Source of the DNA: Nitrospira sp. ST-bin5
Lineage (GTDB): Bacteria > Nitrospirota > Nitrospiria > Nitrospirales > Nitrospiraceae
Reading direction: 5' to 3'
NCBI GenBank assembly: GCA_002083555.1
Contig: MSXN01000003.1
Span: forward strand, 58,177-108,990
DNA: 50,814 nt
In this document: in pieces, positions 41,457 to 49,117 of the stretch
Layout of the letters: each line of letters starts with the position of its first letter
How positions within the stretch are numbered: the stretch's first letter is position 1
Position numbers and translations under genes: made by a program
Notes under the pieces: model-generated
Database searches by the model: none
What the model saw: the letters and a program-made list of their open reading frames with translations, nothing else
Told to the model about the DNA's origin: nothing

Positions 41457-41476
41457 AATTGCAAGTGAGTTGCATT
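41457..41476 (-). promoter_or_regulatory. Fur-family operator (TTGCAA-N5-TTGCAT)
   Basis: The plus-strand sequence TTGCAA-GTGAG-TTGCAT is an inverted repeat 14 bases before the regulator's start codon. The half-site and spacing resemble the Nur box of Streptomyces (TTGCAA-N5-TTGCAA) in 11 of 12 positions. It fits autoregulation and probably control of the divergent gene at 41564. I found no second copy in the other island promoters by eye. Confidence 0.55.
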
Positions 41477-41563
41477 TACCATCCTGCGGGAACGGCTGTC
41501 AACTCCTCTGAAACCATATATGATACGCTCAGGCGTAACCCGCTTTCACAGGAGGAGACCACC

Positions 41564-41821
41564 ATGACTATCCAGCCACGCACGTTCATCCGATCTATCG
41601 TGGGAGTTGTGTCGCTCATGGCTCTATGCCTGGCCTTCGCGCTTGGAACATCGGCCGGCCAAACCGCCAAGACCGTCCAGTACCGCACCATCACTATGCC
41701 GTTCCCCCCAGCTACCGCCCTGTTGCAGTCCAAACTCGAAGAGTTTGGAGCGGAGGGATGGGAGCTAGTCTTCGTCATTCAGCAGTCCGGAACTCTGATC
41801 TTCAAACGCTCGCAGAGCTAG
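41564..41821 (+). CDS. Exported DUF4177-like small protein
   Basis: 85 residues from the ATG at 41564 (GGAGGAG upstream). A signal peptide (VGVVSLMALCLAFALGTSAG) precedes a domain with VQYRTITMPFPPATALLQSK, then EEFGAEGWELVFVIQQSG, like DUF4177. The function is unknown. It is divergent from the Fur-family gene and shares its operator region, so it may be metal-controlled. Confidence 0.72.
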   Translation: MTIQPRTFIRSIVGVVSLMALCLAFALGTSAGQTAKTVQYRTITMPFPPATALLQSKLEEFGAEGWELVFVIQQSGTLIFKRSQS

Positions 41822-41856
41822 GCCCTATGGCGAGCACCGTGGTAGGATGCGTGACG

Positions 41857-42636
41857 ATGCTCATCGACACTCACACCCATCTGGACGACGCCCGCTACAA
41901 CGATGACCGCGAAGCGATGATCGCGCGGGCGCGCGAAGCCGGCGTGGATAATTTCATTACCATCGGCTGCGATCTTGCCACGAGCCAATCTGCCGTCGCC
42001 CTGGCCGGTCAGCACGATTTCATCTATGCCTCGATCGGCGTGCATCCGCACGAGGTGAAACACATTCAAGACACCTGGTACGACGAATTCCGCCGGCTGG
42101 CCAAGAATAGGAAAGTCGTGGCCTATGGCGAGATCGGCTTGGACTATCACTACAACCACTCGTCGCCGAAAGAACAGCGCGACCGGTTCCGCGAACAGAT
42201 TCAGCTCGCGCACGAACTCCGGCTCCCGGTGATCATTCACACCAGGGAGGCCGACGCGGACACCGTTACGATCTTACAGGAAGAGAAGGCGTCGGAAGTC
42301 GGCGGGGTGTTTCACTGCTTTTCCGGGGATGCGGCGCTGGCGAAGGAGGCGTTGGATCTGGGGTTCTACCTGTCGTTCTCCGGCATTCTGACGTTCCCGA
42401 GCGCCACGGCGCTGCGGAACATTGCGAAGACCGTTCCGTTGGATCGACTCCTGATCGAAACCGACTGCCCCTATCTCACACCGGTCCCTTATCGCGGGAA
42501 GCGCAATGAACCGGCCTATATCACGCATGTGGCACAGCAGCTGGCAACCGTTCGCGCCGATGAACTCGGCATGTCACCCGAGAAAATCGCCCTCGCCACC
42601 ACCCGCAACGCCAGACGTCTCTTCAAACTTGCGTGA
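41857..42636 (+). CDS. tatD: TatD-family metal-dependent deoxyribonuclease/hydrolase
   Basis: 259 residues from the ATG at 41857; an ATG at 41827 is an alternative. Metal ligand motifs are MLIDTHTHLDD, YGEIGLDYHY, IIHTREADAD, VFHCFSGD and LIETDCPYLTPVP. Family members are 3'-5' DNases and D-aminoacyl-tRNA-related hydrolases. It follows the DUF4177-like gene and converges with the NYN nuclease gene. Confidence 0.93.
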   Translation: MLIDTHTHLDDARYNDDREAMIARAREAGVDNFITIGCDLATSQSAVALAGQHDFIYASIGVHPHEVKHIQDTWYDEFRRLAKNRKVVAYGEIGLDYHYNHSSPKEQRDRFREQIQLAHELRLPVIIHTREADADTVTILQEEKASEVGGVFHCFSGDAALAKEALDLGFYLSFSGILTFPSATALRNIAKTVPLDRLLIETDCPYLTPVPYRGKRNEPAYITHVAQQLATVRADELGMSPEKIALATTRNARRLFKLA

Positions 42637-42641
42637 GCTCG

Positions 42642-43157
42642 TCAAAATCGCTTGAGCTGGCGATTCCGCTCACGAACCGCCTTCGGCAGCTTCCTTGGAT
42701 TACCCTTCTTCTCCGGTCCTCGGCGGGGCCGCTCGTCCTCTCCAGAATCGAGTTCTTTGCCCTGGATCGGGCCTGAAGAAAGTCCACTCGCGGCCAATTT
42801 TCCCATGAACAACTGCGCGGTCATCACGGTCGCGCCATGGGCCCTGGCCGTGGTGACAATCTCATGATCGGAACTGACTACGGCGCAAGCTGATCCATAT
42901 TCGCGCGCCAGCCGCTGGATGACCTGATCGGCCTTCTCGCCCCGCCGGGAGTAGATTACCTGCACGCCGGCACGATGCTCGCGATGTTCAACGGGATAGC
43001 CCTGTTGCCAGCCGTCAAACACGACGGTCAACGGATGGCCCTTGCGATGCCGATAGGCGGCCAAATCGTGCAACAACGACTCCCTGGCCATCTCCGACTT
43101 CGCTGCGGACTGGGCCCCAAGCAGGTTATAGCCATCAATGATAAGATGGGTTGCCAT
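42642..43157 (-). CDS. YacP-like NYN-domain ribonuclease
   Basis: 171 residues from the ATG at 43157. HLIIDGYNLLGA, TVVFDGWQQGY and CAVVSSDHEIVTTARAHG supply the acidic residues of the PIN-like NYN fold. YacP/Rae1 of Bacillus cuts mRNA in the ribosome A site; that role is not shown here. The C-terminal tail is basic and low complexity (PKAVRERNRQLKRF). Confidence 0.87.
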   Translation of the reverse strand: MATHLIIDGYNLLGAQSAAKSEMARESLLHDLAAYRHRKGHPLTVVFDGWQQGYPVEHREHRAGVQVIYSRRGEKADQVIQRLAREYGSACAVVSSDHEIVTTARAHGATVMTAQLFMGKLAASGLSSGPIQGKELDSGEDERPRRGPEKKGNPRKLPKAVRERNRQLKRF

Positions 43158-43278
43158 AGCGATCACGCTACCGGTCGGCTTTCCTCTCTGTCAATCCCGG
43201 ACTGGAACGGATGCAAGTGCTTGACAACCGGTGGAACATCTGAGAAAAGTTTTTATTCCCTACAATTGATTCGGGCAC

Positions 43279-44559
43279 ATGCGATTACGATTCTGCCAGG
43301 CTTTCCCGTTCCGCATCTCTCTCGCAGCCCTGTGCCTGCTCGCCCTCACGCCGGGCTTCCTGACCGGAGGATTCGACCAGGCGTTTGCCGCCGCCGCCGA
43401 TGCCCGTTCTCATCGCCCCCATAAAAGTAAAACCAAAGGCACCCCGGCCTCGATGATGCCGGCCACCGTCCAGAACTTTCGCGTGTTCTCCACCCCTGAA
43501 CGGACCAGACTCGTGCTCGATCTGGATCGTCTCACGAAGGTGACGGAACATAAGTCGGCGGACTCGGATGACGTCGTGATTTTCCTTCCGTATGCGACCA
43601 TGAGCCGGTCGGCCAGACTCCGGCTCGACCGTGGCATCATCCCCGCCCCGTTTCAGATTGCGCAGACGACCACCGGCGCCGTGACGGTGGCCCTGCCTAC
43701 GCATGCGATCCGCCGTTATAAACAATTCTCCCTCGAGAACCCTGCCCGACTGGTGGTCGACGTGATCCCGGGTATCGCCGCTCCGGACGCTCCCACACCG
43801 GATCAGGCGGCTTCTGTCCCATCCCCACCCGGTACGTTCGAGCCGCCGCCGCAGCCGACGATTCCCCAGGCCAAGTCGTACAAAACCATCGTGCTCGATC
43901 CCGGTCACGGCGGGAAAGATCCGGGCGCGCGGGGCCGGCGCGGCACGGAGGAAAAGGACATTACGCTGAAAGTGGCGTTACGCCTGCGCGAACTGCTCAG
44001 CAAACAGCCGGGTGTGCGCGTCTTGATGACGCGCGACCAGGATGTCTTCGTCGAATTGGAGGAACGGGCCAAGTTCGCGAACCGCCAGGAAGCCGACCTC
44101 TTCGTCTCCATCCACGTCAATTCCCATCCCTCGCGAGCCGTCAAAGGGATCGAGATTTACCACTTCGGAGAGGCGAAAGATCAACGGGCCCTGGAAGTAG
44201 CCGCCCGCGAAAACGGCACCCCGTTGAACAGTACCGGCACAGGGGTAGAGTATTTTCTGGCAGACCTGTTGACGACGAAGAAAATCGAAGAATCGATGGA
44301 GCTGGCCTGGACCGCCAAGGAATCTCTGGTGGCTCATATGAACGGCCACTATAGCGTCACCGACCACGGTGTGAAGACCGCGCCGTTTTATGTCCTTCGC
44401 CATACCAGCATGCCCAGCATCCTGGCCGAAATCGCGTTCATCTCCAATCCATCCGAAGAGGAGTTGCTGCGCAAGAACGCGTTTGTCCGCGATGTGGCCG
44501 ACTCGCTGCTGCACGGCGTGAAGTCGTTCCTGGCGACCGGCAAACCGACGGCCCGTTAA
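43279..44559 (+). CDS. N-acetylmuramoyl-L-alanine amidase with AMIN domain
   Basis: 426 residues. A signal peptide (about residues 12-38) precedes an AMIN domain (NFRVFSTPERTRLVLDLDR, about 65-165), a Pro-rich linker, and an Amidase_3 domain from KTIVLDPGHGGKDPG. Zinc ligands appear in DPGHGG, GTEEKD, SIHVNSH and the catalytic Glu in LAEIAFISN. It splits septal peptidoglycan, AmiC-like. A TTGACA lies near 43221. Confidence 0.94.
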   Translation: MRLRFCQAFPFRISLAALCLLALTPGFLTGGFDQAFAAAADARSHRPHKSKTKGTPASMMPATVQNFRVFSTPERTRLVLDLDRLTKVTEHKSADSDDVVIFLPYATMSRSARLRLDRGIIPAPFQIAQTTTGAVTVALPTHAIRRYKQFSLENPARLVVDVIPGIAAPDAPTPDQAASVPSPPGTFEPPPQPTIPQAKSYKTIVLDPGHGGKDPGARGRRGTEEKDITLKVALRLRELLSKQPGVRVLMTRDQDVFVELEERAKFANRQEADLFVSIHVNSHPSRAVKGIEIYHFGEAKDQRALEVAARENGTPLNSTGTGVEYFLADLLTTKKIEESMELAWTAKESLVAHMNGHYSVTDHGVKTAPFYVLRHTSMPSILAEIAFISNPSEEELLRKNAFVRDVADSLLHGVKSFLATGKPTAR

Positions 44560-44587
44560 CTCACTCGCCGTTCCTTCAGGCCATGGC

Positions 44588-45322
44588 ATGCCAACGATCA
44601 AGCTGACACTGGAATACGAGGGCACGCACTACGCCGGCTGGCAGCGGCAACCCAACCAGCCGACCATTCAAGAAGCGGTCGAAACCGCGATCAAGGATGT
44701 GACCCAACAAACGATCTCTGTCGTCGCGGCCGGGCGCACCGACGCCGGGGTGCACGCGCTGGGGCAGGTCGTCAGCTTTCGCATCGATCGGGACATGACC
44801 GCCTATGATTGGACAATGGCGTTGAACGCCCATCTCCCGCCTGATATTTCAGTCCACGCCGTCGACTTTCCACCTCCCGAATTCCATGCCCGCTACAAAG
44901 CGAAGGGCAAGCTCTACCAATATCGGATTCTCAACCGGTCGCCACGTCCCGCGCTGGATCGGCAATTACTCTGGCACGTCTACAAACCGTTGGATGATGC
45001 GGCCATGAACCACGCGGCCTTGCATCTCATTGGCTCGCACGATTTTTCGTCATTCGAGACGCAACCGACCGAAAACGAGGACCCGGTCTGCCACCTCCAA
45101 CGCCTCGTCGTAATTCGCGAGGGCCACGAACTTCGCATCGAAGCCTATGCCGACCGGTTTTTGAAACAGATGGTCCGCAGCCTCGTGGGCACATTGGTCG
45201 ACGTCGGCCAAGGGAAACGTGCGCCGGAAAGTTTTGCTGCCATTCTCGCTGCGCGCGACCGGCGCGCGGCCGGCAAGACTGCACCACCACAGGGACTCTG
45301 CCTCCTCCGCGTAGACTACTGA
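44588..45322 (+). CDS. truA: tRNA pseudouridine(38-40) synthase
   Basis: 244 residues. The catalytic Asp52 is in GRTDAGVHALGQVVSF, and KLTLEYEGTHYAGWQRQP is the family start. It modifies the anticodon stem-loop at positions 38-40. A small gap follows the amidase gene. Confidence 0.95.
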   Translation: MPTIKLTLEYEGTHYAGWQRQPNQPTIQEAVETAIKDVTQQTISVVAAGRTDAGVHALGQVVSFRIDRDMTAYDWTMALNAHLPPDISVHAVDFPPPEFHARYKAKGKLYQYRILNRSPRPALDRQLLWHVYKPLDDAAMNHAALHLIGSHDFSSFETQPTENEDPVCHLQRLVVIREGHELRIEAYADRFLKQMVRSLVGTLVDVGQGKRAPESFAAILAARDRRAAGKTAPPQGLCLLRVDY

Positions 45323-45341
45323 ATATCAGGGCCCTTCCGTA

Positions 45342-45370
45342 CAGACAATTCCTGAGCGTTTTGGTATAGT
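45342..45370 (+). promoter_or_regulatory. Candidate promoter of the PsiF-repeat gene
   Basis: CAGACA (45342-45347) and TATAGT (45365-45370) are spaced by 17 bases and lie about 40 bases upstream of the ATG at 45411. Confidence 0.42.
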
Positions 45371-45410
45371 GCCCGTCGATCCTTCACCCTCTCACACAAG
45401 GAGCCTCACC

Positions 45411-45722
45411 ATGAAGATTGCCAGCCTGGTCGTCCTCTCACTCTTTTTAGCCGTGGTCGTGCTGGCCCCGGTGTCCAGCGAAGCCGACGGCCAACAGAAC
45501 AAAATGGCGACGTGCAACAAGGAAGCGAACGAGAAGGGGTTTGGGGAAGGGAAAGGCGACGAACGGAAGGCGTTTATGAAGGAGTGCCTCTCAGCCAAAC
45601 CGGTCAAGAGCGGCAAAACGGCTCAGCAGGAGAAGATGAAGGCGTGCAATAAAGAGGCGGGCGAGAAGACCTTGAAGGGCGACGAGCGGAAGAAATTCAT
45701 GAGCACCTGTCTATCAAACTAG
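45411..45722 (+). CDS. PsiF-repeat exported protein
   Basis: 103 residues from the ATG at 45411 (AAGGAG 7 bases upstream). A signal peptide (IASLVVLSLFLAVVVLAP) is followed by two PsiF repeats: KMATCNKEANEK then RKAFMKECLS, and KMKACNKEAGEK then RKKFMSTCLSN. Each repeat carries two Cys that should form a disulfide in the periplasm. The role is unknown; PsiF in E. coli is phosphate-starvation inducible. It carries its own promoter and terminator. Confidence 0.88.
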   Translation: MKIASLVVLSLFLAVVVLAPVSSEADGQQNKMATCNKEANEKGFGEGKGDERKAFMKECLSAKPVKSGKTAQQEKMKACNKEAGEKTLKGDERKKFMSTCLSN

Positions 45723-45742
45723 TCCGAACCAGCTGCGATACC

Positions 45743-45766
45743 CCGGCGCGGCTCCCGCCGCGCCGG
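45743..45766 (+). terminator. Intrinsic terminator-like hairpin after the PsiF-repeat gene
   Basis: A 9-bp perfect stem CCGGCGCGG/CCGCGCCGG with a 6-base loop is followed by a T-rich tract (ATTCTCTCTCTCATCTTT). It lies 20 bases after the stop codon and could also serve the converging cysE transcript. Confidence 0.65.
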
Positions 45767-45901
45767 ATTCTCTCTCTCATCTTTCACCACACCCTCTCCA
45801 GATAAACAGCCGCCAGCATTCATCCGCGCCTGAAGCACGCTCGGAAACGAATAGTCCTGCACAAAGAAGGAGCGGGATTGGAAGATGTCGGGAAGGAGAG
45901 G

Positions 45902-46552
45902 CTAGAACGGCAGCTGGGAGTCGCGCGCTTCGAGCTTCTTACGGAGTTCGATCAACTCTTGTTCAAGCGCTACGAACCGGTCGCTGATGGGATCGGGCAG
46001 GTTGGTTTGATCCATCGTGACATCGGGCAACCGTTCGCCCTGCGTCTTGATGACACGGGCCGGCACGCCGATGACGGTGGAATTGGGTGGGACATTCTTG
46101 ATGACGACGGAGTTTGCACCGATCTTGACGTTGTCGCCGATTTTGATGCCGCCGAGAATCTTGGCTCCGGCGCCGACGACCACGTGATTGCCCAGCGTCG
46201 GATGCCGTTTCCCCCGCTCTTTCCCTGTGCCGCCGAGCGTGACGCCTTGAAAGAGCGTGACGTAGTCGCCGACCTCGGCCGTTTCGCCGATAACGACGCC
46301 CATGCCATGATCGATGAAAAACCCTGTGCCAATTTTTGCGGACGGATGAATTTCAATGCCGGTCAACCAGCGGGCCAGCTGAGACAAGGCTCGCGGCACA
46401 AACGGCACCCCGTAGAACTTCAGCCAATGGGCGATTCGGTAGATGAGAAGCGCGTGGAACCCGGCGTAGGTCAGAATGACCTCCAGCCGGCTGGTGGCGG
46501 CCGGGTCCCGATCGAAGATGGCTTGGAGATCCTGTCGAATGGCTTTCAGCAT
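45902..46552 (-). CDS. cysE: Serine O-acetyltransferase
   Basis: 216 residues, the short form lacking the long N-terminal helical domain of E. coli CysE. A left-handed beta-helix contains FIDHGMGVVIGETAEVGD, LFQGVTLGGTGKE, and HPTLGNHVVVGAGAKILG. It makes O-acetylserine for cysteine synthesis. A C-terminal coiled coil (LEQELIELRKKLEARD) is extra. It is near ispF and ispD, as in Bacillus. An operon is likely. Confidence 0.94.
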   Translation of the reverse strand: MLKAIRQDLQAIFDRDPAATSRLEVILTYAGFHALLIYRIAHWLKFYGVPFVPRALSQLARWLTGIEIHPSAKIGTGFFIDHGMGVVIGETAEVGDYVTLFQGVTLGGTGKERGKRHPTLGNHVVVGAGAKILGGIKIGDNVKIGANSVVIKNVPPNSTVIGVPARVIKTQGERLPDVTMDQTNLPDPISDRFVALEQELIELRKKLEARDSQLPF

Positions 46553-46572
46553 GGTGCACTATCCTACGGCAG

Positions 46573-47058
46573 TCACACCGCTTCAATCAAACAGACGGCA
46601 TGGGCCTGCATGCCCTCTTCCCGTCCCACCGCATCGAGCCCTTCGCCGCTCTTCACTTTCACGTTCACTTGATCGGCGTCGATACCCATGACCTGCGCCA
46701 TCTGTTTCTGCATGGCCGCAAGGAAGGTGCTCAAACGCGGAGCCTGGGCCACAATGATGGTATCGACATTGACGACCCGATAGCCCTTCTTCGTCAGCTT
46801 CCCCATCACATCTTCCAGCAGCTTGAGGCTGGAGATCCCTTTGTACTTCTGGTCAGAGCTGGGGTAATGCCGGCCCAAATCCCCCTCGCCCATTGCCCCC
46901 AACAGGGCATCGCACACCGCATGCACCAGGACATCGGAGTCCGAATGGCCCAGCAGCCCTTTCGAGTGCGGCACTTCGATGCCGCCCAGGATCAATTTTC
47001 GCCCGGCTCCCATGGGATGGACATCATAACCGCAGCCCACACGAATCTTCGTTGCCAT
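46573..47058 (-). CDS. ispF: 2-C-methyl-D-erythritol 2,4-cyclodiphosphate synthase
   Basis: 161 residues from the ATG at 47058 (TAATG overlap with ispD). Metal-binding GCGYDVHPMG and the later GHSDSDVLVHAVCDALLG, EGDLGRHYPSSD and VNVKVKSGEGLDAVGREEG are the family motifs. It is the fifth step of the MEP isoprenoid pathway. The ispD stop overlaps, so both are co-translated. Confidence 0.95.
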   Translation of the reverse strand: MATKIRVGCGYDVHPMGAGRKLILGGIEVPHSKGLLGHSDSDVLVHAVCDALLGAMGEGDLGRHYPSSDQKYKGISSLKLLEDVMGKLTKKGYRVVNVDTIIVAQAPRLSTFLAAMQKQMAQVMGIDADQVNVKVKSGEGLDAVGREEGMQAHAVCLIEAV

Positions 47059-47804
47059 TACGATCCTCCCGAACGCGCGGCAGTGCGGGAGCCCAAGATC
47101 GCTTCCCCGATCACCATATCTTCCGGTCGCGTCACTTTGATGTTTTCTCCGCTGCCTTCCACCACCACCACGGGATGGCCGACCCATTCAAACAGAAACG
47201 CATCGTCCGTCGCATGCACTGACTCCGCATGCGCCTTGCGATGCGCCGCCTGCAGCCAGTCGCAGCGGAAGGCCTGCGGCGTCTGGGCCAGCCACAGAGG
47301 CTGACGATCGACGGTGCGTTCAATCCGTTGTTCAGCCCCGACCTGTTTCACCGTGTCGCGCATCGGGAGCGCGATAATCGCTCCGCCATGCTGGCGCGCG
47401 GCCGCTACGACTTCCGCGACCATCTTCTCGGTCAGGAACGGCCGTACGGCATCGTGCACGACGACGATCTCCGTTTCATCCGGAACATGTTCGAGGGCAT
47501 GCCGAACGGAATCCTGCCGTTCCCGTCCGCCCGCGACCACTTTCGTGATTTTCGAAAATCCGTACCGGACGGCCAGATCGTTCAGACAATAGTCGAGATC
47601 GGCCTGCGGAACGGCGAGGATGATCTGATCGATACAGGGGGAGGATTGCAGGACGCGTAGCGAATGGACGACGAGCGGCTCACCGCCCAGCGCGAGAAAC
47701 TGTTTTGGAACTGAGCCGCCCATCCGCAACCCTTTGCCGGCTGCGGGGACGACCGCGATCACACATCTATCCACGAGCGACTTGCAACTCCTCTCGCTCG
47801 GCAT
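47058..47804 (-). CDS. ispD: 2-C-methyl-D-erythritol 4-phosphate cytidylyltransferase
   Basis: 248 residues. VIAVVPAAGKGLRMGG and VPKQFLALGG are the nucleotide-binding motifs, with HDAVRPFLTE near the active site. It makes CDP-methylerythritol from MEP. The start at 47804 lies inside the TRAM-domain frame by 38 bases; a downstream GTG is an alternative. The order PIN/TRAM-ispD-ispF-cysE parallels that of Bacillus (yacL-ispD-ispF-...-cysE). Confidence 0.93.
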   Translation of the reverse strand: MPSERSCKSLVDRCVIAVVPAAGKGLRMGGSVPKQFLALGGEPLVVHSLRVLQSSPCIDQIILAVPQADLDYCLNDLAVRYGFSKITKVVAGGRERQDSVRHALEHVPDETEIVVVHDAVRPFLTEKMVAEVVAAARQHGGAIIALPMRDTVKQVGAEQRIERTVDRQPLWLAQTPQAFRCDWLQAAHRKAHAESVHATDDAFLFEWVGHPVVVVEGSGENIKVTRPEDMVIGEAILGSRTAARSGGS

Positions 47805-48096
47805 CTTCTTTCAATCGGGTGAAAATCATGCGTCCGGCGGTGGTTTGCAAAACGCTGGTCACTATCACGTCGACATTGCGGCCGATGCACCGCCGGGCAT
47901 TGTCCACAACAATCATGGTGCCGTCGTCGAGATAGGCCACGCCCTGGCCGGCTTCTTTACCTTCCTTCAACACGAAGACCCGGATGGTCTCGCCCGGCAG
48001 GACGACGGGCCGCAGCGCATTACACAGTTCGTTGATATTGAGGACGCGCACCCCCTGCAGCTCAGCGACTTTATTCAGGTTCAAATCGTTCGTCAT
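47767..48096 (-). CDS. TRAM-domain part of a split PIN/TRAM protein
   Basis: 109 residues starting MTNDLNLNKVAELQGVRVLN. In intact YacL-type proteins this is internal, following a PIN domain, and continues through LRPVVLPGETIRVFVLKEGK to the TRAM RNA-binding domain. Here it is a separate frame that begins with an ATGA overlap at the end of the PIN gene. It either comes from a frameshift or is a re-initiated second chain. See the upstream part. Confidence 0.8.
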   Translation of the reverse strand: MTNDLNLNKVAELQGVRVLNINELCNALRPVVLPGETIRVFVLKEGKEAGQGVAYLDDGTMIVVDNARRCIGRNVDVIVTSVLQTTAGRMIFTRLKEDAEREELQVARG

Positions 48097-48791
48097 GATG
48101 CGCGCGCCCTTCTCTTGGCAAAGACGACCAGCTTCGCATCCACTTCCTTCACATTCGGGAAGTCCTCTTCAACCACCTGCACATCGATATCCGCCATTTT
48201 CTGGATCTTATTGAGAATATCAAGTCCACGGCGGCCGCGGGCGCGCTTCAGGGAGTCCGACGAATCCGCGATATGCTGCAATTCGTGCAGGATGAACTGC
48301 GGAACGAAAAACGTGCCTTCCAGAAAACCCGTTTCACAGAGGTCCGCGACGCGACCATCGATGATGACGCTCGTATCGAGCACCTTGAGACTATTCGAAC
48401 TGCCGGAGAGATCGGTCGCCCGTGGCTGAGACACGGGAAACTGTTCCTGCCCGAATCGCGCCCCCAGCACCAAACCCAGATAGGGAAACCCGAGGAGAAA
48501 CACCAGTCCACCGATGTGAAACAGGAACGTCTGCACATCGAAGATTTCACCGCCAACCCACTCAACCAGCCCGGTCATCAGAAGCCCGACTGCCAGACCC
48601 GCCGTCGCACCCACAATGATACCGAATGACAATGTCCGTAATGCGTATTCACCGACGACGATGAGACCACCGGTCACCGCCCCGATCCCAAACCCATACA
48701 ACCAGAACGCACCGCTGGCGCCTTCGGCACGCAAAAACAAAACCATACCGGCCAGCGCACTGAGAAGGATAAATATGGCTCGCGATATCAT
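48093..48791 (-). CDS. PIN-domain membrane protein, C-terminally truncated by frameshift
   Basis: 232 residues. Four transmembrane helices (residues about 4-110) precede a PIN nuclease domain: KVLDTSVIIDGRVADL, ILHELQHIAD, RRGLDILNKIQ and EVDAKLVVFAKRRARAS. The last residues depart from the family, which reads on as ...LVVFAKKxGARIMTND. Compared with that, the DNA carries about two extra bases (CCAAGAGAAGGGC, 48109-48118), giving a -1 shift. The TRAM continues in the adjacent frame. Sequencing error or a real split cannot be told here. Confidence 0.8.
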   Translation of the reverse strand: MISRAIFILLSALAGMVLFLRAEGASGAFWLYGFGIGAVTGGLIVVGEYALRTLSFGIIVGATAGLAVGLLMTGLVEWVGGEIFDVQTFLFHIGGLVFLLGFPYLGLVLGARFGQEQFPVSQPRATDLSGSSNSLKVLDTSVIIDGRVADLCETGFLEGTFFVPQFILHELQHIADSSDSLKRARGRRGLDILNKIQKMADIDVQVVEEDFPNVKEVDAKLVVFAKRRARAS

Positions 48792-48835
48792 ACCGGAACC
48801 CCCTCTCCCTCATGGCACCCATCCGGGCACCCTCG

Positions 48836-49117
48836 AACTATGTCATGGGCGGGAATATGCGATAGATCGTCCGCCCCTGTCCCCTCGACCATCTTCGCAA
48901 TGAGATCGGCGAGGCCGAGTCCGCCTCCCGCACTTCATGGGCGGGAATATGCGATATTTCGTCCGTCCCATCTCCACAACCGTTTCCTCAACGGCATCAG
49001 CGGGGCAGAGCCCATCTCTCGCGCTTCATGGGCGGAGTGTCAGATAGATCGTCCGTCCCTGCCGCTTCAACAGCATGAGCACGGCCTCGTTTTTTGGCAA
49101 CTTGGCAGCAATGCGCT
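48836..49117. repeat. Three tandem ~92-bp units including the HtrA 3' end
   Basis: CATGGGCGG recurs at 48844, 48936 and 49027 (spacings 92 and 91 bases), each followed on the plus strand by ATCGTCC or TTCGTCC and a degenerate remainder. The third unit is the true 3' end of the HtrA gene; the other two lie beyond its stop codon and read as decayed copies of its last codons (GRTIY then a frame change). It is tandem duplication, not a CRISPR array. Confidence 0.75.

Noticed and set aside
48105..48120. Programmed -1 frameshift in the PIN/TRAM gene
   Set aside because: No X-XXY-YYZ slippery heptamer at the site, so a plain indel, sequencing error or re-initiation is more likely.
48836..49025. CRISPR-like repeats near the HtrA gene
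   Set aside because: Only two complete extra units, diverged, with no unique spacers; they align with the HtrA coding end.
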